64,000 nucleotides of DNA, taken from NCBI GenBank assembly GCA_902778175.1, contig CACYWT010000008.1, positions 16,624-80,623 of the forward strand, written 5' to 3'. The notes under the pieces are model-generated. The model had not been told where the DNA came from. It made no database searches and saw only the letters and a list, made by a program, of their open reading frames with translations. Source of the stretch: an uncultured Ruminococcus sp. GTDB taxonomy: Bacteria; Bacillota; Clostridia; Oscillospirales; Acutalibacteraceae. A program made the translations under genes and the position numbers. Shown piece after piece: positions 17,926 through 27,380 of the stretch (position 1 is the stretch's first letter; each line of letters opens with the position of its first letter).

Positions 17926-18813
17926 TTAAGCTTTATTTTTTACAAGATGACGGCGTGAAAGTATTTTTACGATTTTATCATGATAAACATAATTTATCTC
18001 CGCTCCGTACATAAGGATCTCAAAACAAATATACAGCCATACCATTATCACCGCAAGTCTTGTTAGTCCGCCGTATATTGAAAAGCCCCCGAAATCATCA
18101 ACATAAATTGAAATCCCGACAGATAATACGAACCATGCAGTTGCACTTATTATCGCTCCGGGCAGTTGGGTCATGAAACCGTATTCCTTTCGCACGCTTT
18201 TTTCAAGATTAGGTACGCTCCGGTACATCAATGCGAAAATAATTATCAGATAAATATAAATGAACAGATATCTGAGCGAATAAAGAAAAGCGACAAATTC
18301 AGGAAGATGTTTGATATAAGGCGTCATAAATTCATTCAAAGTAGATCCCAGCACAAAAACCGCAAGCGTCAGTATAAATATCATAACCAGAGCGAAAGTA
18401 ATAATCATTGCTCTGATCCTCAGTAAAAACCAATTGCGGCTTTCGTAGGTATTATGCACACGGTTTAGTCCGTTGATTATCGCGTGAATACCCTTTGCGG
18501 ACGACCAGAGTGTTATTATAAGAGTTATTATTGAGATCGAAGCTGTATCACTGTACATATTACAGATAAAATCAGACATATACTGTGTTGCTTTCTCATT
18601 CAGTACGGTACCGAGAAAGCTTTGCAGTGTTTCGACAGGTATATTTATATTTTGTAAGACCGAAACAGCAAACATAACAAGCGGTACAAAGGCAAGTATG
18701 AAATAAAATGCACTTTGTCCGGCTATTGCATAAACATTGTCATACTTTGCTTTATCGGTCAGCGGTTTGACATATAAATAGATCTTTTTTATTAAACTTA
18801 TGATTTTTTTCAT
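17926..18813 (-). CDS. YihY/BrkB family inner-membrane protein
   Basis: A 295-residue membrane protein with about six hydrophobic segments. AGQSAFYFILAFVPLVMF near residue 35 and LWSSAKGIHAIINGLNRVH near 110 are characteristic of the YihY/BrkB (formerly RNase BN) family; ALMYRSVPN and PGAIISATAWFVLSV follow. Members are widespread transporters or lipid-associated proteins without a settled substrate. I chose the ATG at 18813 with GGTGAT upstream, although in-frame TTG and GTG codons lie 12-18 bases further upstream, directly after the histidine kinase stop. The tight spacing suggests it is the last gene of the response regulator-kinase transcript. Confidence 0.82.
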   Translation of the reverse strand: MKKIISLIKKIYLYVKPLTDKAKYDNVYAIAGQSAFYFILAFVPLVMFAVSVLQNINIPVETLQSFLGTVLNEKATQYMSDFICNMYSDTASISIITLIITLWSSAKGIHAIINGLNRVHNTYESRNWFLLRIRAMIITFALVMIFILTLAVFVLGSTLNEFMTPYIKHLPEFVAFLYSLRYLFIYIYLIIIFALMYRSVPNLEKSVRKEYGFMTQLPGAIISATAWFVLSVGISIYVDDFGGFSIYGGLTRLAVIMVWLYICFEILMYGAEINYVYHDKIVKILSRRHLVKNKA

Positions 18814-18838
18814 GATATTATTTATCACCAACTGATTA

Positions 18839-20071
18839 TTAGTTTCCGTATGTATTATCCATTTTATTACGAAAGAAACGGATTATAAATTCACTGCCGA
18901 CGCCCGGCTCCGAAGAAACACTGATATAACCTCCCTGACGTTCGATTATAGCCTTGCTCAGCGCCAAGCCTATTCCTATACTTTCCTTGTCTGAATTGCC
19001 GGAGGTATAGAAACGCTCAAATATATGCCTGATATCTTCTTTGGATATTCCGCAGCCTGTATCACGGATAACTATTTTTGTATATAGCTTGTTATCCGAT
19101 ACACTCAGACTGACTGTCCCTCCCTCTCCGGTATGTTCGATGCAATTCTTCACTATATTGATAAGTGCCTCTTCTGTCCATTTTCTGTCGCATAAAATCT
19201 CACAATCGTCGCTGTCATCGATCTTTACTGATACACCCATCAGCTCAGCCATTATCTCAGTGGCATTGACACATGAACCAAACAACAATGATACGGGGGT
19301 CTTTTCGTTATGAAAATCGATCGCATCAGCATCAAGTCTTGAAAGTGCAAGCAAGGATCTGATCAGAAAACTGATATGTCCGGTCTGAATCCTGATATCC
19401 CTTATGAATTTTTTACGAAGTTCCGGCGGCATATCTTCATCAGCAATACTGTCCAGCATCAGCGTGATCGAAGTCAACGGAGTCTTGAGCTGATGTGAAA
19501 TATCAGAAATTGAATCCTTGAGCATAATCCCGGATTTTTTTGCATTTTCACTTTGTTCTCTCAGAACAACAGTAGTTTTATATATTTCATTCTGAAGTGA
19601 CGATGATTCGTCCTCAGTATTCTGTTCCGGAAAAAGACTGTATTTTCCTTCATTTATTCTTGATACATATTTCGTAAGACCTCTGAGCTTGCGGCGCATC
19701 ATGATATTATACAGTAAAAACAGCATCGTCAGAAATAATCCCGATAATAAACAAACAAAACCTGCCGATACTCCGATCTGAAGACTTTTGCTTTTATTGC
19801 TGAATACTGTCCAGTCTTCCTTTGTAATGCCATAGCTGCGCAAAAGCTGAACTGATTCTTCATCGGTTTCGTTTGTATTGAGTATTTCAATTATTTCCTG
19901 ACCGGAAATATCATCATTTTTCTCCCTGACAGCAGAAATAATACGGCAAAAGGTATCGTATTCTTCATTTTTCACACTGTCAAGCATGACGGTCGTTATA
20001 ATACCTGCCGCAAAAGAAATAACGACAGTAAAGATCAGACAGATCAGAATAAGTTTATTTGAACGCTTCAT
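18839..20071 (-). CDS. Sensor histidine kinase of a two-component system
   Basis: A 410-residue membrane kinase. Transmembrane segments at about 7-30 and 99-122 enclose an extracytoplasmic domain of about 68 residues rich in D, E and K. A linker then leads to the phosphoacceptor histidine H193 in SDISHQLKTPLTSI, and an HATPase domain has NCIEHTGEGG, DTGCGISKEDIRHIFERF and GIGLALSKAI. The sizeable extracytoplasmic loop differs from the loop-less BceS type, so it may sense a ligand directly. The start overlaps the response regulator stop by four bases. It is encoded just downstream of an ABC exporter on the same strand and is the likely regulator of that transporter. Confidence 0.93.
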   Translation of the reverse strand: MKRSNKLILICLIFTVVISFAAGIITTVMLDSVKNEEYDTFCRIISAVREKNDDISGQEIIEILNTNETDEESVQLLRSYGITKEDWTVFSNKSKSLQIGVSAGFVCLLSGLFLTMLFLLYNIMMRRKLRGLTKYVSRINEGKYSLFPEQNTEDESSSLQNEIYKTTVVLREQSENAKKSGIMLKDSISDISHQLKTPLTSITLMLDSIADEDMPPELRKKFIRDIRIQTGHISFLIRSLLALSRLDADAIDFHNEKTPVSLLFGSCVNATEIMAELMGVSVKIDDSDDCEILCDRKWTEEALINIVKNCIEHTGEGGTVSLSVSDNKLYTKIVIRDTGCGISKEDIRHIFERFYTSGNSDKESIGIGLALSKAIIERQGGYISVSSEPGVGSEFIIRFFRNKMDNTYGN

Positions 20072-20721
20072 GCTTCCTCCATACGATATCCGATCCCCTT
20101 TACGGTTTTCAGCAGATCGGTATCCAGCTTCTGTCTTATTCTTTTGATATATACCGTCAGGGTATTATCATTTACATAATTGCCGGATATATCCCATATT
20201 CTCTCAAGAATAATATCTCTCGTTACGGTTTTGCCGAGATTCTGCATGAGCATCGAAAAGATCCTGTATTCAAGTGCAGTAAGCTCGACGGGAACACCTT
20301 TCCTGAATACTATATTCTTTTCGGTATCAAGTACAATATCCCCTGCGCGCAGAAGATTATTATCCGTAAGTTTTTTTCTCAGGGTGCGCTTTATTCTGGC
20401 AAGCAGTTCCCTTGTCGAGAAAGGCTTGGTTATATAATCCTCACAACCCATTTCAAATCCGTCTATAATACTGTTTTCGTCATCTATCGCTGTCAGAAAG
20501 ATAACCGGAGCCTCATTGAATCGTCTGACATCTTTATATAGCTCAAAGCCGTTTCCGTCAGGCAGGGTAACATCAAATATCATAAGATCATATTCTCCGC
20601 CGGACTGACTGAGAGCTTTCTCATATGTATCGCAATGTATTACACTATAGCCCTCATGTTCAAGCATATATACAAGACTCATTGCAATCGTTTTATTATC
20701 CTCAACCAAAAAGATCTTCAT
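20068..20721 (-). CDS. OmpR/PhoB-type response regulator
   Basis: A 217-residue regulator. The receiver domain (about 1-115) has the acidic pocket VEDN at 6-9, phosphoacceptor D50 in MIFDVTLPDGNGFE, and the lysine in YITKPFSTRELLAR. The C-terminal winged helix (about 125-217) has LTALEYRIFSMLMQN and NDNTLTVYIKRIRQKLD. It should bind direct repeats spaced about 10-11 bases, and a matching tandem 11-bp repeat lies at the ABC transporter promoter. The ATG at 20721 follows AGGTGA by seven bases; an in-frame ATG nine codons upstream lacks family similarity. Its own promoter partly overlaps the terminator of the transporter operon. Confidence 0.94.
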   Translation of the reverse strand: MKIFLVEDNKTIAMSLVYMLEHEGYSVIHCDTYEKALSQSGGEYDLMIFDVTLPDGNGFELYKDVRRFNEAPVIFLTAIDDENSIIDGFEMGCEDYITKPFSTRELLARIKRTLRKKLTDNNLLRAGDIVLDTEKNIVFRKGVPVELTALEYRIFSMLMQNLGKTVTRDIILERIWDISGNYVNDNTLTVYIKRIRQKLDTDLLKTVKGIGYRMEEA

Positions 20722-20760
20722 TCGGCGATCACCTTGTTTAAACAGCAAAATAAAAAGGAA

Positions 20761-20789
20761 AAGTATCCCAACCGGAAGTCGGGATACTT
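20761..20789 (-). terminator. Terminator of the ABC transporter operon
   Basis: On the minus strand AAGTATCCC (20789-20781) pairs with GGGATACTT (20769-20761), followed by a T-rich tract. It lies between the permease and the response regulator. Confidence 0.85.
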
Positions 20790-20791
20790 AT

Positions 20792-20821
20792 ATTATATAA
20801 CAAAATGATATTTTCAGTCAA
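20792..20821 (-). promoter_or_regulatory. Promoter of the response regulator-kinase genes
   Basis: On the minus strand TTGACT (20821-20816), 18 bases, then TATAAT (20797-20792). The predicted start near 20785 falls inside the first arm of the adjacent terminator hairpin. The -35 box directly adjoins the permease stop codon. Confidence 0.6.
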
Positions 20822-23674
20822 TTAAATATTATCATTCCTTATGGTTTCAATTATATTCTGGCGGCGAACCTTGCGGATCGAGAACATCATGATCGTCCAT
20901 ACTATAATCAGTACTACAGCAAAGCTGATGAGCAATGCCTGCCACGGGAATAAATATGATATCATAGCATTCGGCTGAATATTTCTAAACAACAGGTAAA
21001 TCAGCAGGCTTCCGAGTAATCCCAACGGTACTCCTATGATAAGGGATTTGAATGTATAGAATATACTTTCAAGTGCGATCATTCTGTCAAATTCTTTCCC
21101 CGTCATACCAACAGAACGTAGCATTGCAAATTCCTTACTGCGGAGTTTCATGTTTGCGGTAATGGTATTGAAAATATTGGTAATGCCGATAAGCGAGATC
21201 ACCGCAATAAATCCGTATACGAATATCTGAATCACAAGCGCAAGCGAATCCATCTGATTCTTCATCTTGACATAGTTGGTAATAATATATGAATCAGGAG
21301 ATGGTTCCTTATTATCAAAGTATTCACGGGCTTTTTCTTCAACCCCATATGAATCAGAGGTTCTCAGATAAAGATCCGATATATTGACATAAGTATCACC
21401 GAAGGTATCAAAAAGCCATTCCTTACTAACGGCAAGTATTCCCGAAGGCTTAAAATTCATGTTTTTTTCAAAACTGATCAAGAAACTCATATCCGAAACT
21501 TCCGCACCGATAATAACGGGAGTATTATTTATTTTATTCATTATCGCCTTTTCTTTTTCATAAATTTCTTTTTCATAATCGTCAGCTTCGTCACTGATAT
21601 AAGGATAGTTTTCTTCTGAAACCGTCATTTTCAGTTTCATTCCGACAGGTTCCTTTATCAAACGACACAGACGGGATTCTGTCTGATTGCCTTTTTCATC
21701 ATAAATATAACCCGTATTGCAGTTTAACAGAACAGCCTGATTTTTCATTTTTTCAGGAGTTGTTCCTGCCTTTTCACAGATCATTCTGTAAGTATCATCA
21801 TCAAAAGCGAATATTGACATATCTGCATATATCTTTTCTTCGTTAAAACCTGTATCATAAATATCGGTTCTTTTATAATTTTTTATCTCATCTGTTAATA
21901 CAGACGGATCAAGTTCAATTGTTTGACCTGTATATCCGCTGAAATAATATATTTTGTTTTCAACATTGTCAAAGTTCGCTATTGCTTTATAATCTTTGAT
22001 ACATTCTCCGAAATGATCGTCTTTTTCAATTGTATAATAAAAATCAGATATGACAATATCACTCTTTTCTCCGGTAAAATATGTGCTTGTATATGAGAAT
22101 ACATATCCGACAAATGAAGATACCGTCAGGAAAACTGCAATACTGACCACTATTGAAACTACTGTAGCACGGTATTTCTTTTTGCTTCTCTTAAGATTTT
22201 TCCATGCTATGCTTCCGCCCATACCGAAAAGCTTTGTGATAAGCTTAGGAGTTTTATAGCTTTTCTCTTTATTTCTTTTGCCGATCTTTATATCCTTATT
22301 ACTTCTGATAGCTTCAATCGGAGAAATATGTGAAGCACGATTTGCAGGAGACATGACTGAAAGGAAGATCGTTCCCGCACCGAGAAGTACCGCAATAACA
22401 ATCGCAAGAAATGAAACAGAGAATGCGATATTCACACCGTTAAGTAATGAATACAGAAGGTTTCCACAGATTTTTGTCAGGAAAAACGTAGTGCCGACGC
22501 CTATAAGCACCCCAAGAGGAATACCGAATATACCTAACATAAAACCTTCAAAATAAACATTTCTTCTTATCTGCCTTGGTGTAGCTCCGACCGATGAAAG
22601 CATACCGTAGAGCTTTGTTTTCTCCGTTATTGAAATTGCAAAGCTGTTGCGTATGATAAACATACTTGAAACCATAACTATCAGAAAAAGAACGGAAACA
22701 ATACTTGTATAGAGAGCTATTTCTTTAGGATCTGACGTTATGAGCTTTGCATTGAGCAAATAATAATTCGGATTAATATATAAAATGTTCTGATCGTATT
22801 TCGGAAGATTATCATCCATATTGCTTTCTGAGAGCATTCTCATGAATGACTGCTCATCCTTCCAGATACTCTTTGCTTCGCTGTAATCCATGCCTGATAT
22901 TTCGGCAATGACATTGCAAAAGCTGCTTTCGCTTTCAGGCTTCAGTCTGACATAAAGACTTCTGTAGGGTTCTCCGATTTCTCTGAGCTTTTCCGAAAAA
23001 AAGGAATAATCAGCAATAGTATATACCATCTGGTAATCTGAATGATCTGTGACCTCTCCTGCAAGATAATCATAAATACCTACGATCTTAAAGCTTTTCT
23101 TTTCATAAACTTCATAAGTAATGTCAACGTCATCACTTTCAATGTACTGAAAAAAACGGAAATCTGTGCCGTCCGGATTCTTGATATGACTTGCACCGAT
23201 ATCAAGCTCCATCATATCGCCTATCTTATATTCTTCCTTGCAAAGTTTATTCAAATGCGAAGATATCAGGATTTCATCTTTATTATCCGGAAAACGACCT
23301 TCTTTAAGCTTTCCCCCGAAGCAATCGGTAAATCCTTCTTTCTGGATCCCGAAAATCTCATAATTACTATAATAAGCGGATTTTGCATTATTGTTATGCG
23401 CATAACCATATGTCAGAGTTTTATATGCTGCTTCAATATCACGGTGCGAAGTGATCTTTTCAACATCTTCATCGGTAAAATAACCTCTGAATGCAATATC
23501 ATAATTACCGGTAGACTGAATCGAGTGATTGATTATAGTCTGATAAGTACTTGAGATCATACAGGCAATTACCGTTATGAGCGCTACGGAAAGAGCTATT
23601 CCGATTATTGTTACGATAGTACGGCTCCTGTTCATTTTCAGACTTTTTAGTGTAAGCTTTTTCATTGTGCTCAT
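20822..23674 (-). CDS. ABC transporter permease with two FtsX domains (MacB-type)
   Basis: A 950-residue membrane protein. One transmembrane segment near residue 20-40 is followed by a large extracytoplasmic domain (about 45-330). A three-helix FtsX domain (about 330-460) has SVGATPRQIRRNVYFEG, then a second start segment, SIAWKNLKRSKKKYRATVVS. A second external domain and a C-terminal FtsX domain follow, with RSVGMTGKEFDRMIALES and a final IRKVRRQNIIETIRND. This duplicated layout belongs to exporters that move antimicrobial peptides, lipoproteins or signals; the substrate is unknown. The ATG at 23674 has AGGAGG nine bases upstream, overlapping the end of the ATPase gene. It is encoded between the ATPase and the two-component system. 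Confidence 0.9.
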   Translation of the reverse strand: MSTMKKLTLKSLKMNRSRTIVTIIGIALSVALITVIACMISSTYQTIINHSIQSTGNYDIAFRGYFTDEDVEKITSHRDIEAAYKTLTYGYAHNNNAKSAYYSNYEIFGIQKEGFTDCFGGKLKEGRFPDNKDEILISSHLNKLCKEEYKIGDMMELDIGASHIKNPDGTDFRFFQYIESDDVDITYEVYEKKSFKIVGIYDYLAGEVTDHSDYQMVYTIADYSFFSEKLREIGEPYRSLYVRLKPESESSFCNVIAEISGMDYSEAKSIWKDEQSFMRMLSESNMDDNLPKYDQNILYINPNYYLLNAKLITSDPKEIALYTSIVSVLFLIVMVSSMFIIRNSFAISITEKTKLYGMLSSVGATPRQIRRNVYFEGFMLGIFGIPLGVLIGVGTTFFLTKICGNLLYSLLNGVNIAFSVSFLAIVIAVLLGAGTIFLSVMSPANRASHISPIEAIRSNKDIKIGKRNKEKSYKTPKLITKLFGMGGSIAWKNLKRSKKKYRATVVSIVVSIAVFLTVSSFVGYVFSYTSTYFTGEKSDIVISDFYYTIEKDDHFGECIKDYKAIANFDNVENKIYYFSGYTGQTIELDPSVLTDEIKNYKRTDIYDTGFNEEKIYADMSIFAFDDDTYRMICEKAGTTPEKMKNQAVLLNCNTGYIYDEKGNQTESRLCRLIKEPVGMKLKMTVSEENYPYISDEADDYEKEIYEKEKAIMNKINNTPVIIGAEVSDMSFLISFEKNMNFKPSGILAVSKEWLFDTFGDTYVNISDLYLRTSDSYGVEEKAREYFDNKEPSPDSYIITNYVKMKNQMDSLALVIQIFVYGFIAVISLIGITNIFNTITANMKLRSKEFAMLRSVGMTGKEFDRMIALESIFYTFKSLIIGVPLGLLGSLLIYLLFRNIQPNAMISYLFPWQALLISFAVVLIIVWTIMMFSIRKVRRQNIIETIRNDNI

Positions 23675-23678
23675 ACTA

Positions 23679-24350
23679 TCAGACCTCCTCAACGATCTTT
23701 CCGTCACTGATCCTTATAATACGGTCAGCATCTTTTGCTATTTCCAGATCATGAGTGATCATGACTATTGTCTGATTATATTCCTTGTTCATCATCTTGA
23801 AGAGGCTCATAATATCTTCGGTCGCTTTTGAATCCAGATTACCTGTCGGCTCGTCAGCAAGAAGAAGCGACGGTCTGTTTATCAGGGCACGTCCTATGGA
23901 AACCCGCTGCTGCTGTCCGCCGGAAAGCTGATTCGGAAGATTGTTCCGTCTATCCATAATACCAAGATCAGTCATGATCTTGTCAAGTCTTTCTTTATCA
24001 ACAGACGCACCGTCAAGATTTACAGGAAGGGTGATATTTTCCTCTGCGGTAAGAATGGGTATAAGATTATAGAACTGATATACTATGCCGATCTGTCTTC
24101 TGCGGAAAACTGCAAGCTTATCGTTATTCATTTGTGTAATATCATTTCCGTCAATTAATATCTTTCCCGATGTTGCTCTGTCAACACCGCCGATAAGATG
24201 CATCAGAGTGCTTTTTCCGCTGCCGCTTGCTCCGACAATTGCAACAAATTCGCCCTGCTCTACGGAGAATGATACTCCGTCAACAGCATTGAAGCTGCCT
24301 GTACCTGTTTCATAGGTTTTTACAAGATTTTCGGTTCTCAAGATTTCCAT
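23679..24350 (-). CDS. ABC transporter ATP-binding protein (LolD/MacB type)
   Basis: A 223-residue ATPase. Walker A is GASGSGKST near residue 40, the Q-loop is [12 protein letters not shown], the signature is [15 protein letters not shown], Walker B is [12 protein letters not shown], and the switch is MITHDLE. The sequence is typical of subunits that pair with FtsX-type permeases. The ATG at 24350 has GGGAGG seven bases upstream; a frame extending to 24437 runs over the -10 box and is rejected. It is the first gene of the exporter operon, with the permease start four bases before its own end region. Confidence 0.95.
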   Translation of the reverse strand: MEILRTENLVKTYETGTGSFNAVDGVSFSVEQGEFVAIVGASGSGKSTLMHLIGGVDRATSGKILIDGNDITQMNNDKLAVFRRRQIGIVYQFYNLIPILTAEENITLPVNLDGASVDKERLDKIMTDLGIMDRRNNLPNQLSGGQQQRVSIGRALINRPSLLLADEPTGNLDSKATEDIMSLFKMMNKEYNQTIVMITHDLEIAKDADRIIRISDGKIVEEV

Positions 24351-24422
24351 GTTTTTTCCTCCCTGATCTGCTTTCGGTTTTATTCTGTTGAACATTTTTC
24401 CCTGTTTGCTTTCATGATTGTC

Positions 24423-24456
24423 ATTATAGCCTTCCAAAGTGACTGCAAAGTGACTG
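24423..24456 (-). promoter_or_regulatory. Exporter promoter with tandem 11-bp response-regulator-like repeats
   Basis: CAAAGTGACTG occurs twice with no gap (24435-24445 and 24446-24456, plus strand). On the minus strand a perfect TATAAT (24428-24423) follows six bases later. The repeats occupy the -35 region, where the 17-base-spaced hexamer is a poor ACTTTG. This fits activation by an OmpR-type regulator bound in phase with the helix, most likely the regulator encoded at 20068-20721. Confidence 0.7.
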
Positions 24457-24460
24457 AAAG

Positions 24461-24494
24461 AAAAATCCGGAAATACAATACAGTATCTCCGGAC
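24461..24494 (-). terminator. Terminator of the beta-helix protein gene
   Basis: On the minus strand TCCGGAGATAC pairs with GTATTTCCGGA over 11 positions (one G-T) around TGTATT, followed by five T residues. Confidence 0.85.
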
Positions 24495-24503
24495 ATTAAT
24501 TTT

Positions 24504-26732
24504 TTATCTGATGACAGTAACCTTGCAGGCTGATTCCTTTCCGTTATAGGTACGCACTGTAATATATGCGATACCGGGCTTGAGTGCTTTGAACTGACCT
24601 GTCCAATCTGTCTTTGTCATTTTCAGAATATTGCTGTTGCTTGTGCGGTAAGTCCTTGATGCGCAGCCTGCATCGGCAGGTATTGATGCGCTGAGTGTTG
24701 CTGACTGACCAACTCTGAGCGTCATGCTCTTCTTACTTATCGTGACCGATCTCGGAGCTGCCTTTACCGTTACCTTACAGGTGCTTTCCTTGCCGTTGTA
24801 CGTTCTGACGGTGACGTATGCAATACCGGGCTTTACACCGACAAATTCACCCTGCCAGTCTGTTCTTGTCATTCTGACAATACTGCTGTTACTGGTGCGG
24901 TATGTACGCTTTGCACAGGCTGCTCCGTCATTTACACCTGATCCGATAGTGTATTTTTCACCCACACCTATTGTAAGTATACCCTTAGTGAGCGTGATTT
25001 TTGTCGGTGCGTTTTTTACTGTTATCTTACAGGTCGTTTCCATACCATTGCTCAGGCTTGCAGTAACCCATGCTGTACCTGCACCCTTAGCAGTAACAGC
25101 TCCGTTCTGTGTAACTGTTACTATCCTTGAATTTGATGTGCGCCACTTTACAGTCTTGTCCTTAATGGAAGAAGGAATTACAGTTGCCTTTATTGAAGAA
25201 GATTCGCCGCTTCCGAGAGATAAGGCTGTTTTATCGAGAACCAGCGCCATATTGACCGTTCCGCTGATCCTTATTCCGGAACATTCGCTGTTGAAATTGA
25301 TTCCCGTTCCTCCTGCACTCTTGGTACCGCCAACCATATTATCGGAAATTGCAATATTTTTGGCAGCAATACAGTATACTCCGTAATCCTTGCAGTTTGT
25401 TACGATGTTCTTGTCTATCTTAGTCTGCACAGTCTTGGCAAGATCTATACCGAATGAACCGCATTTCGTGATTTTTGTATTTTTCACTAAGGAATTAAGA
25501 CACTGCTGTTTTTCAATAGGAACCTTAGGATCGGGACCAGGAATAAAGAATATACCGATCTCCTTACAATTTGTAAATCCGCAGTCCTTTATGGTCGTTC
25601 CGGAAGAAGCAGTATTATGTATTCCGTTTGTGCCTATATCGTTAAAATAAGTCTGCTCAACATTTATACCGTCTGAAAGGTTTATTACCATACCGTAGTT
25701 TTCGGTATTTTTGACGGAATTGCCGATATAGGTCTTTCCGCCGCAGTCAACTGCCTTTCCGACATTGACATTATAGCTTTCCATTATCATTATACCGACG
25801 CCGGAACGGGCTTCACCCTTCAGCTCATCGTAATCAAGATCCTTATTGAGCTTTACGTTACATACGTTATTGCCGGAAATATTACATTCATATTCTCCTC
25901 GTTGTTTCTTTAAATCGGAGTCAAAGTTTTTATATAATTCATTCCAATACGGATCATAAGTATTGCTGTATTGTACACACTTTATTCCGTCTCCGCAAAC
26001 ATTTGTAATATTGTTTCCGACAATAGTACAGCCCCTGCTGTACTGAGGATCGTAAAGACCGGTATTACTATTGACATATCCGCCATACAGACAGATCGCA
26101 TGACCTTTTATATTATTGAATGTATTGTCAGCAACGACAACTTTTTCCGAATGATGAATATATATTGCCTGACTCTTTACATTGTTGAATTTACAATTCC
26201 TGATCTCGGAATATTTAGCTCCATAAAAGAAAACAACACCGTATTTATCAGAACTTCCTCCGTTTACAGTCATATTTTCAATAATATTTTTTTCATATGA
26301 ATTTGATAATTTGATCAAACGGGATTTATCAGAAAGATTCCATGTTCCTCCTCTGATTATCTGACCTCCGTAGCCCCAGCAATCGAGCAAAAGATCAGCA
26401 GTACCAGTAATGACCGCATCTGTGGCATCAATTGTAAAATAATCGCCCGGAATCGATACTGTTTTATCAATCTTAAAATTACCATGAAGCTTCAGGGTAA
26501 TTCTCTTATCCGTCATATAATTTTTGTATTTTACCAGAATATCAGATACATCATTAATTGTTGCACCCATATTTGAATAAAAGTCAATTGTTGCTTTATT
26601 TGTCCTGATATCAAATGATTCTTCGACCGCCTTTCGCCCATCTACAGCCGAAACACTGACAGGCACGGACAAGGCAACACCTGCGGCGATCGCTGCGGAC
26701 AGGAACAGTGAAATAATTTTTTTGATTTTCAT
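24504..26732 (-). CDS. Secreted right-handed beta-helix protein with three Ig-like repeats
   Basis: A 742-residue secreted protein. The signal peptide starts MKIKKIISLFLSAAIAAGVALSVPVSVSA, written here as MKIKKIISLFL then an A/V-rich core ending VSA. Residues about 50-510 contain repeating GNN/NxI/NCxF rungs such as CTIVGNNITNVCGDGIKC, typical of a right-handed parallel beta-helix. Three C-terminal repeats of about 75-80 residues follow, with matching cores SNSRIV, SNSSIV and SNSNIL and GIAYVTVRTYNGKES, resembling BIG2-type Ig domains. No sortase motif, SLH or dockerin is visible, and no catalytic residues of a known polysaccharide lyase class can be assigned. Cell-surface glycan binding or cleavage is inference. 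GGGAGGGG lies before the ATG at 26732. It is monocistronic with a strong terminator. Confidence 0.85.
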   Translation of the reverse strand: MKIKKIISLFLSAAIAAGVALSVPVSVSAVDGRKAVEESFDIRTNKATIDFYSNMGATINDVSDILVKYKNYMTDKRITLKLHGNFKIDKTVSIPGDYFTIDATDAVITGTADLLLDCWGYGGQIIRGGTWNLSDKSRLIKLSNSYEKNIIENMTVNGGSSDKYGVVFFYGAKYSEIRNCKFNNVKSQAIYIHHSEKVVVADNTFNNIKGHAICLYGGYVNSNTGLYDPQYSRGCTIVGNNITNVCGDGIKCVQYSNTYDPYWNELYKNFDSDLKKQRGEYECNISGNNVCNVKLNKDLDYDELKGEARSGVGIMIMESYNVNVGKAVDCGGKTYIGNSVKNTENYGMVINLSDGINVEQTYFNDIGTNGIHNTASSGTTIKDCGFTNCKEIGIFFIPGPDPKVPIEKQQCLNSLVKNTKITKCGSFGIDLAKTVQTKIDKNIVTNCKDYGVYCIAAKNIAISDNMVGGTKSAGGTGINFNSECSGIRISGTVNMALVLDKTALSLGSGESSSIKATVIPSSIKDKTVKWRTSNSRIVTVTQNGAVTAKGAGTAWVTASLSNGMETTCKITVKNAPTKITLTKGILTIGVGEKYTIGSGVNDGAACAKRTYRTSNSSIVRMTRTDWQGEFVGVKPGIAYVTVRTYNGKESTCKVTVKAAPRSVTISKKSMTLRVGQSATLSASIPADAGCASRTYRTSNSNILKMTKTDWTGQFKALKPGIAYITVRTYNGKESACKVTVIR

Positions 26733-26837
26733 TATTAACCCCTCCCACAAAAACTTTAAATCAATCATAAATTATAATTCCTGTTTTGAAAATAATAATA
26801 TCTATTCATTATTTTCAATTGCTGAATCAATGGTATT

Positions 26838-26864
26838 AAAAAAGCGGTCGGCAATACCAACCGC
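26838..26864 (-). terminator. Terminator of mgsA
   Basis: On the minus strand GCGGTTGG pairs with CCGACCGC (one G-T) around TATTG, followed by six T residues. Confidence 0.85.
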
Positions 26865-26885
26865 CAATTATGTACTTTTGTTTTA

Positions 26886-27284
26886 TCATGATCTGACAAT
26901 ATTACGCCAATCAAGATCACCGCGCTCAAGACCGTGAATAAGAACCTCACCTGTTGCAATATTGGTAGCAACAGGAATATTATGCATATCGCAAAGTCTC
27001 AGAAGATTCATATCATTCGGCTCATGAGGCTTCGGATCAAGCGGATCACGAAGGAAAATCAGCATATCTATTTCATTGAAAGCAACACGGGCAGCTATCT
27101 GTTGATCTCCTCCCTGCGAACCGGCGAGAAAACGCTGTATTTCCAGACCGGTCGCTTCCGAAACCATTTTACCGGTTGTACCGGTTGCGCATAAATTATG
27201 TCTGCTCAGTATTCCGCAATAAGCTATGCAGAACTGTACCATTAGTTCTTTTTTTGCATCGTGTGCGATCAAAGCAATATTCAT
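26886..27284 (-). CDS. mgsA: Methylglyoxal synthase
   Basis: A 132-residue cytosolic enzyme that converts dihydroxyacetone phosphate to methylglyoxal and phosphate, a bypass that relieves phosphate limitation. The phosphate-binding start LIAHDAKK, the TGTTG loop, and [19 protein letters not shown] with the catalytic aspartate are all present, as is [14 protein letters not shown]. The length is slightly under the common 130-150. It is co-directional with the MinD-like gene, 97 bases downstream. This position next to the mre-min cluster is seen in several Clostridia. Confidence 0.95.
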   Translation of the reverse strand: MNIALIAHDAKKELMVQFCIAYCGILSRHNLCATGTTGKMVSEATGLEIQRFLAGSQGGDQQIAARVAFNEIDMLIFLRDPLDPKPHEPNDMNLLRLCDMHNIPVATNIATGEVLIHGLERGDLDWRNIVRS

Positions 27285-27380
27285 CTCAGATTCCTCCTAA
27301 TGTAAATAACATAATAAAACTCCTGTTTTTCCGACAGAATATTAAAGGATTAATGCCTTAACGGTGAAATTATATCCGGA

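Noticed and set aside
20822..24350. A BceAB/BceRS bacitracin-type module
   Set aside because: The kinase has an external loop of about 68 residues and the permease has two FtsX domains, unlike the loop-less BceS and the BceB layout; only a general peptide/lipid exporter can be supported.
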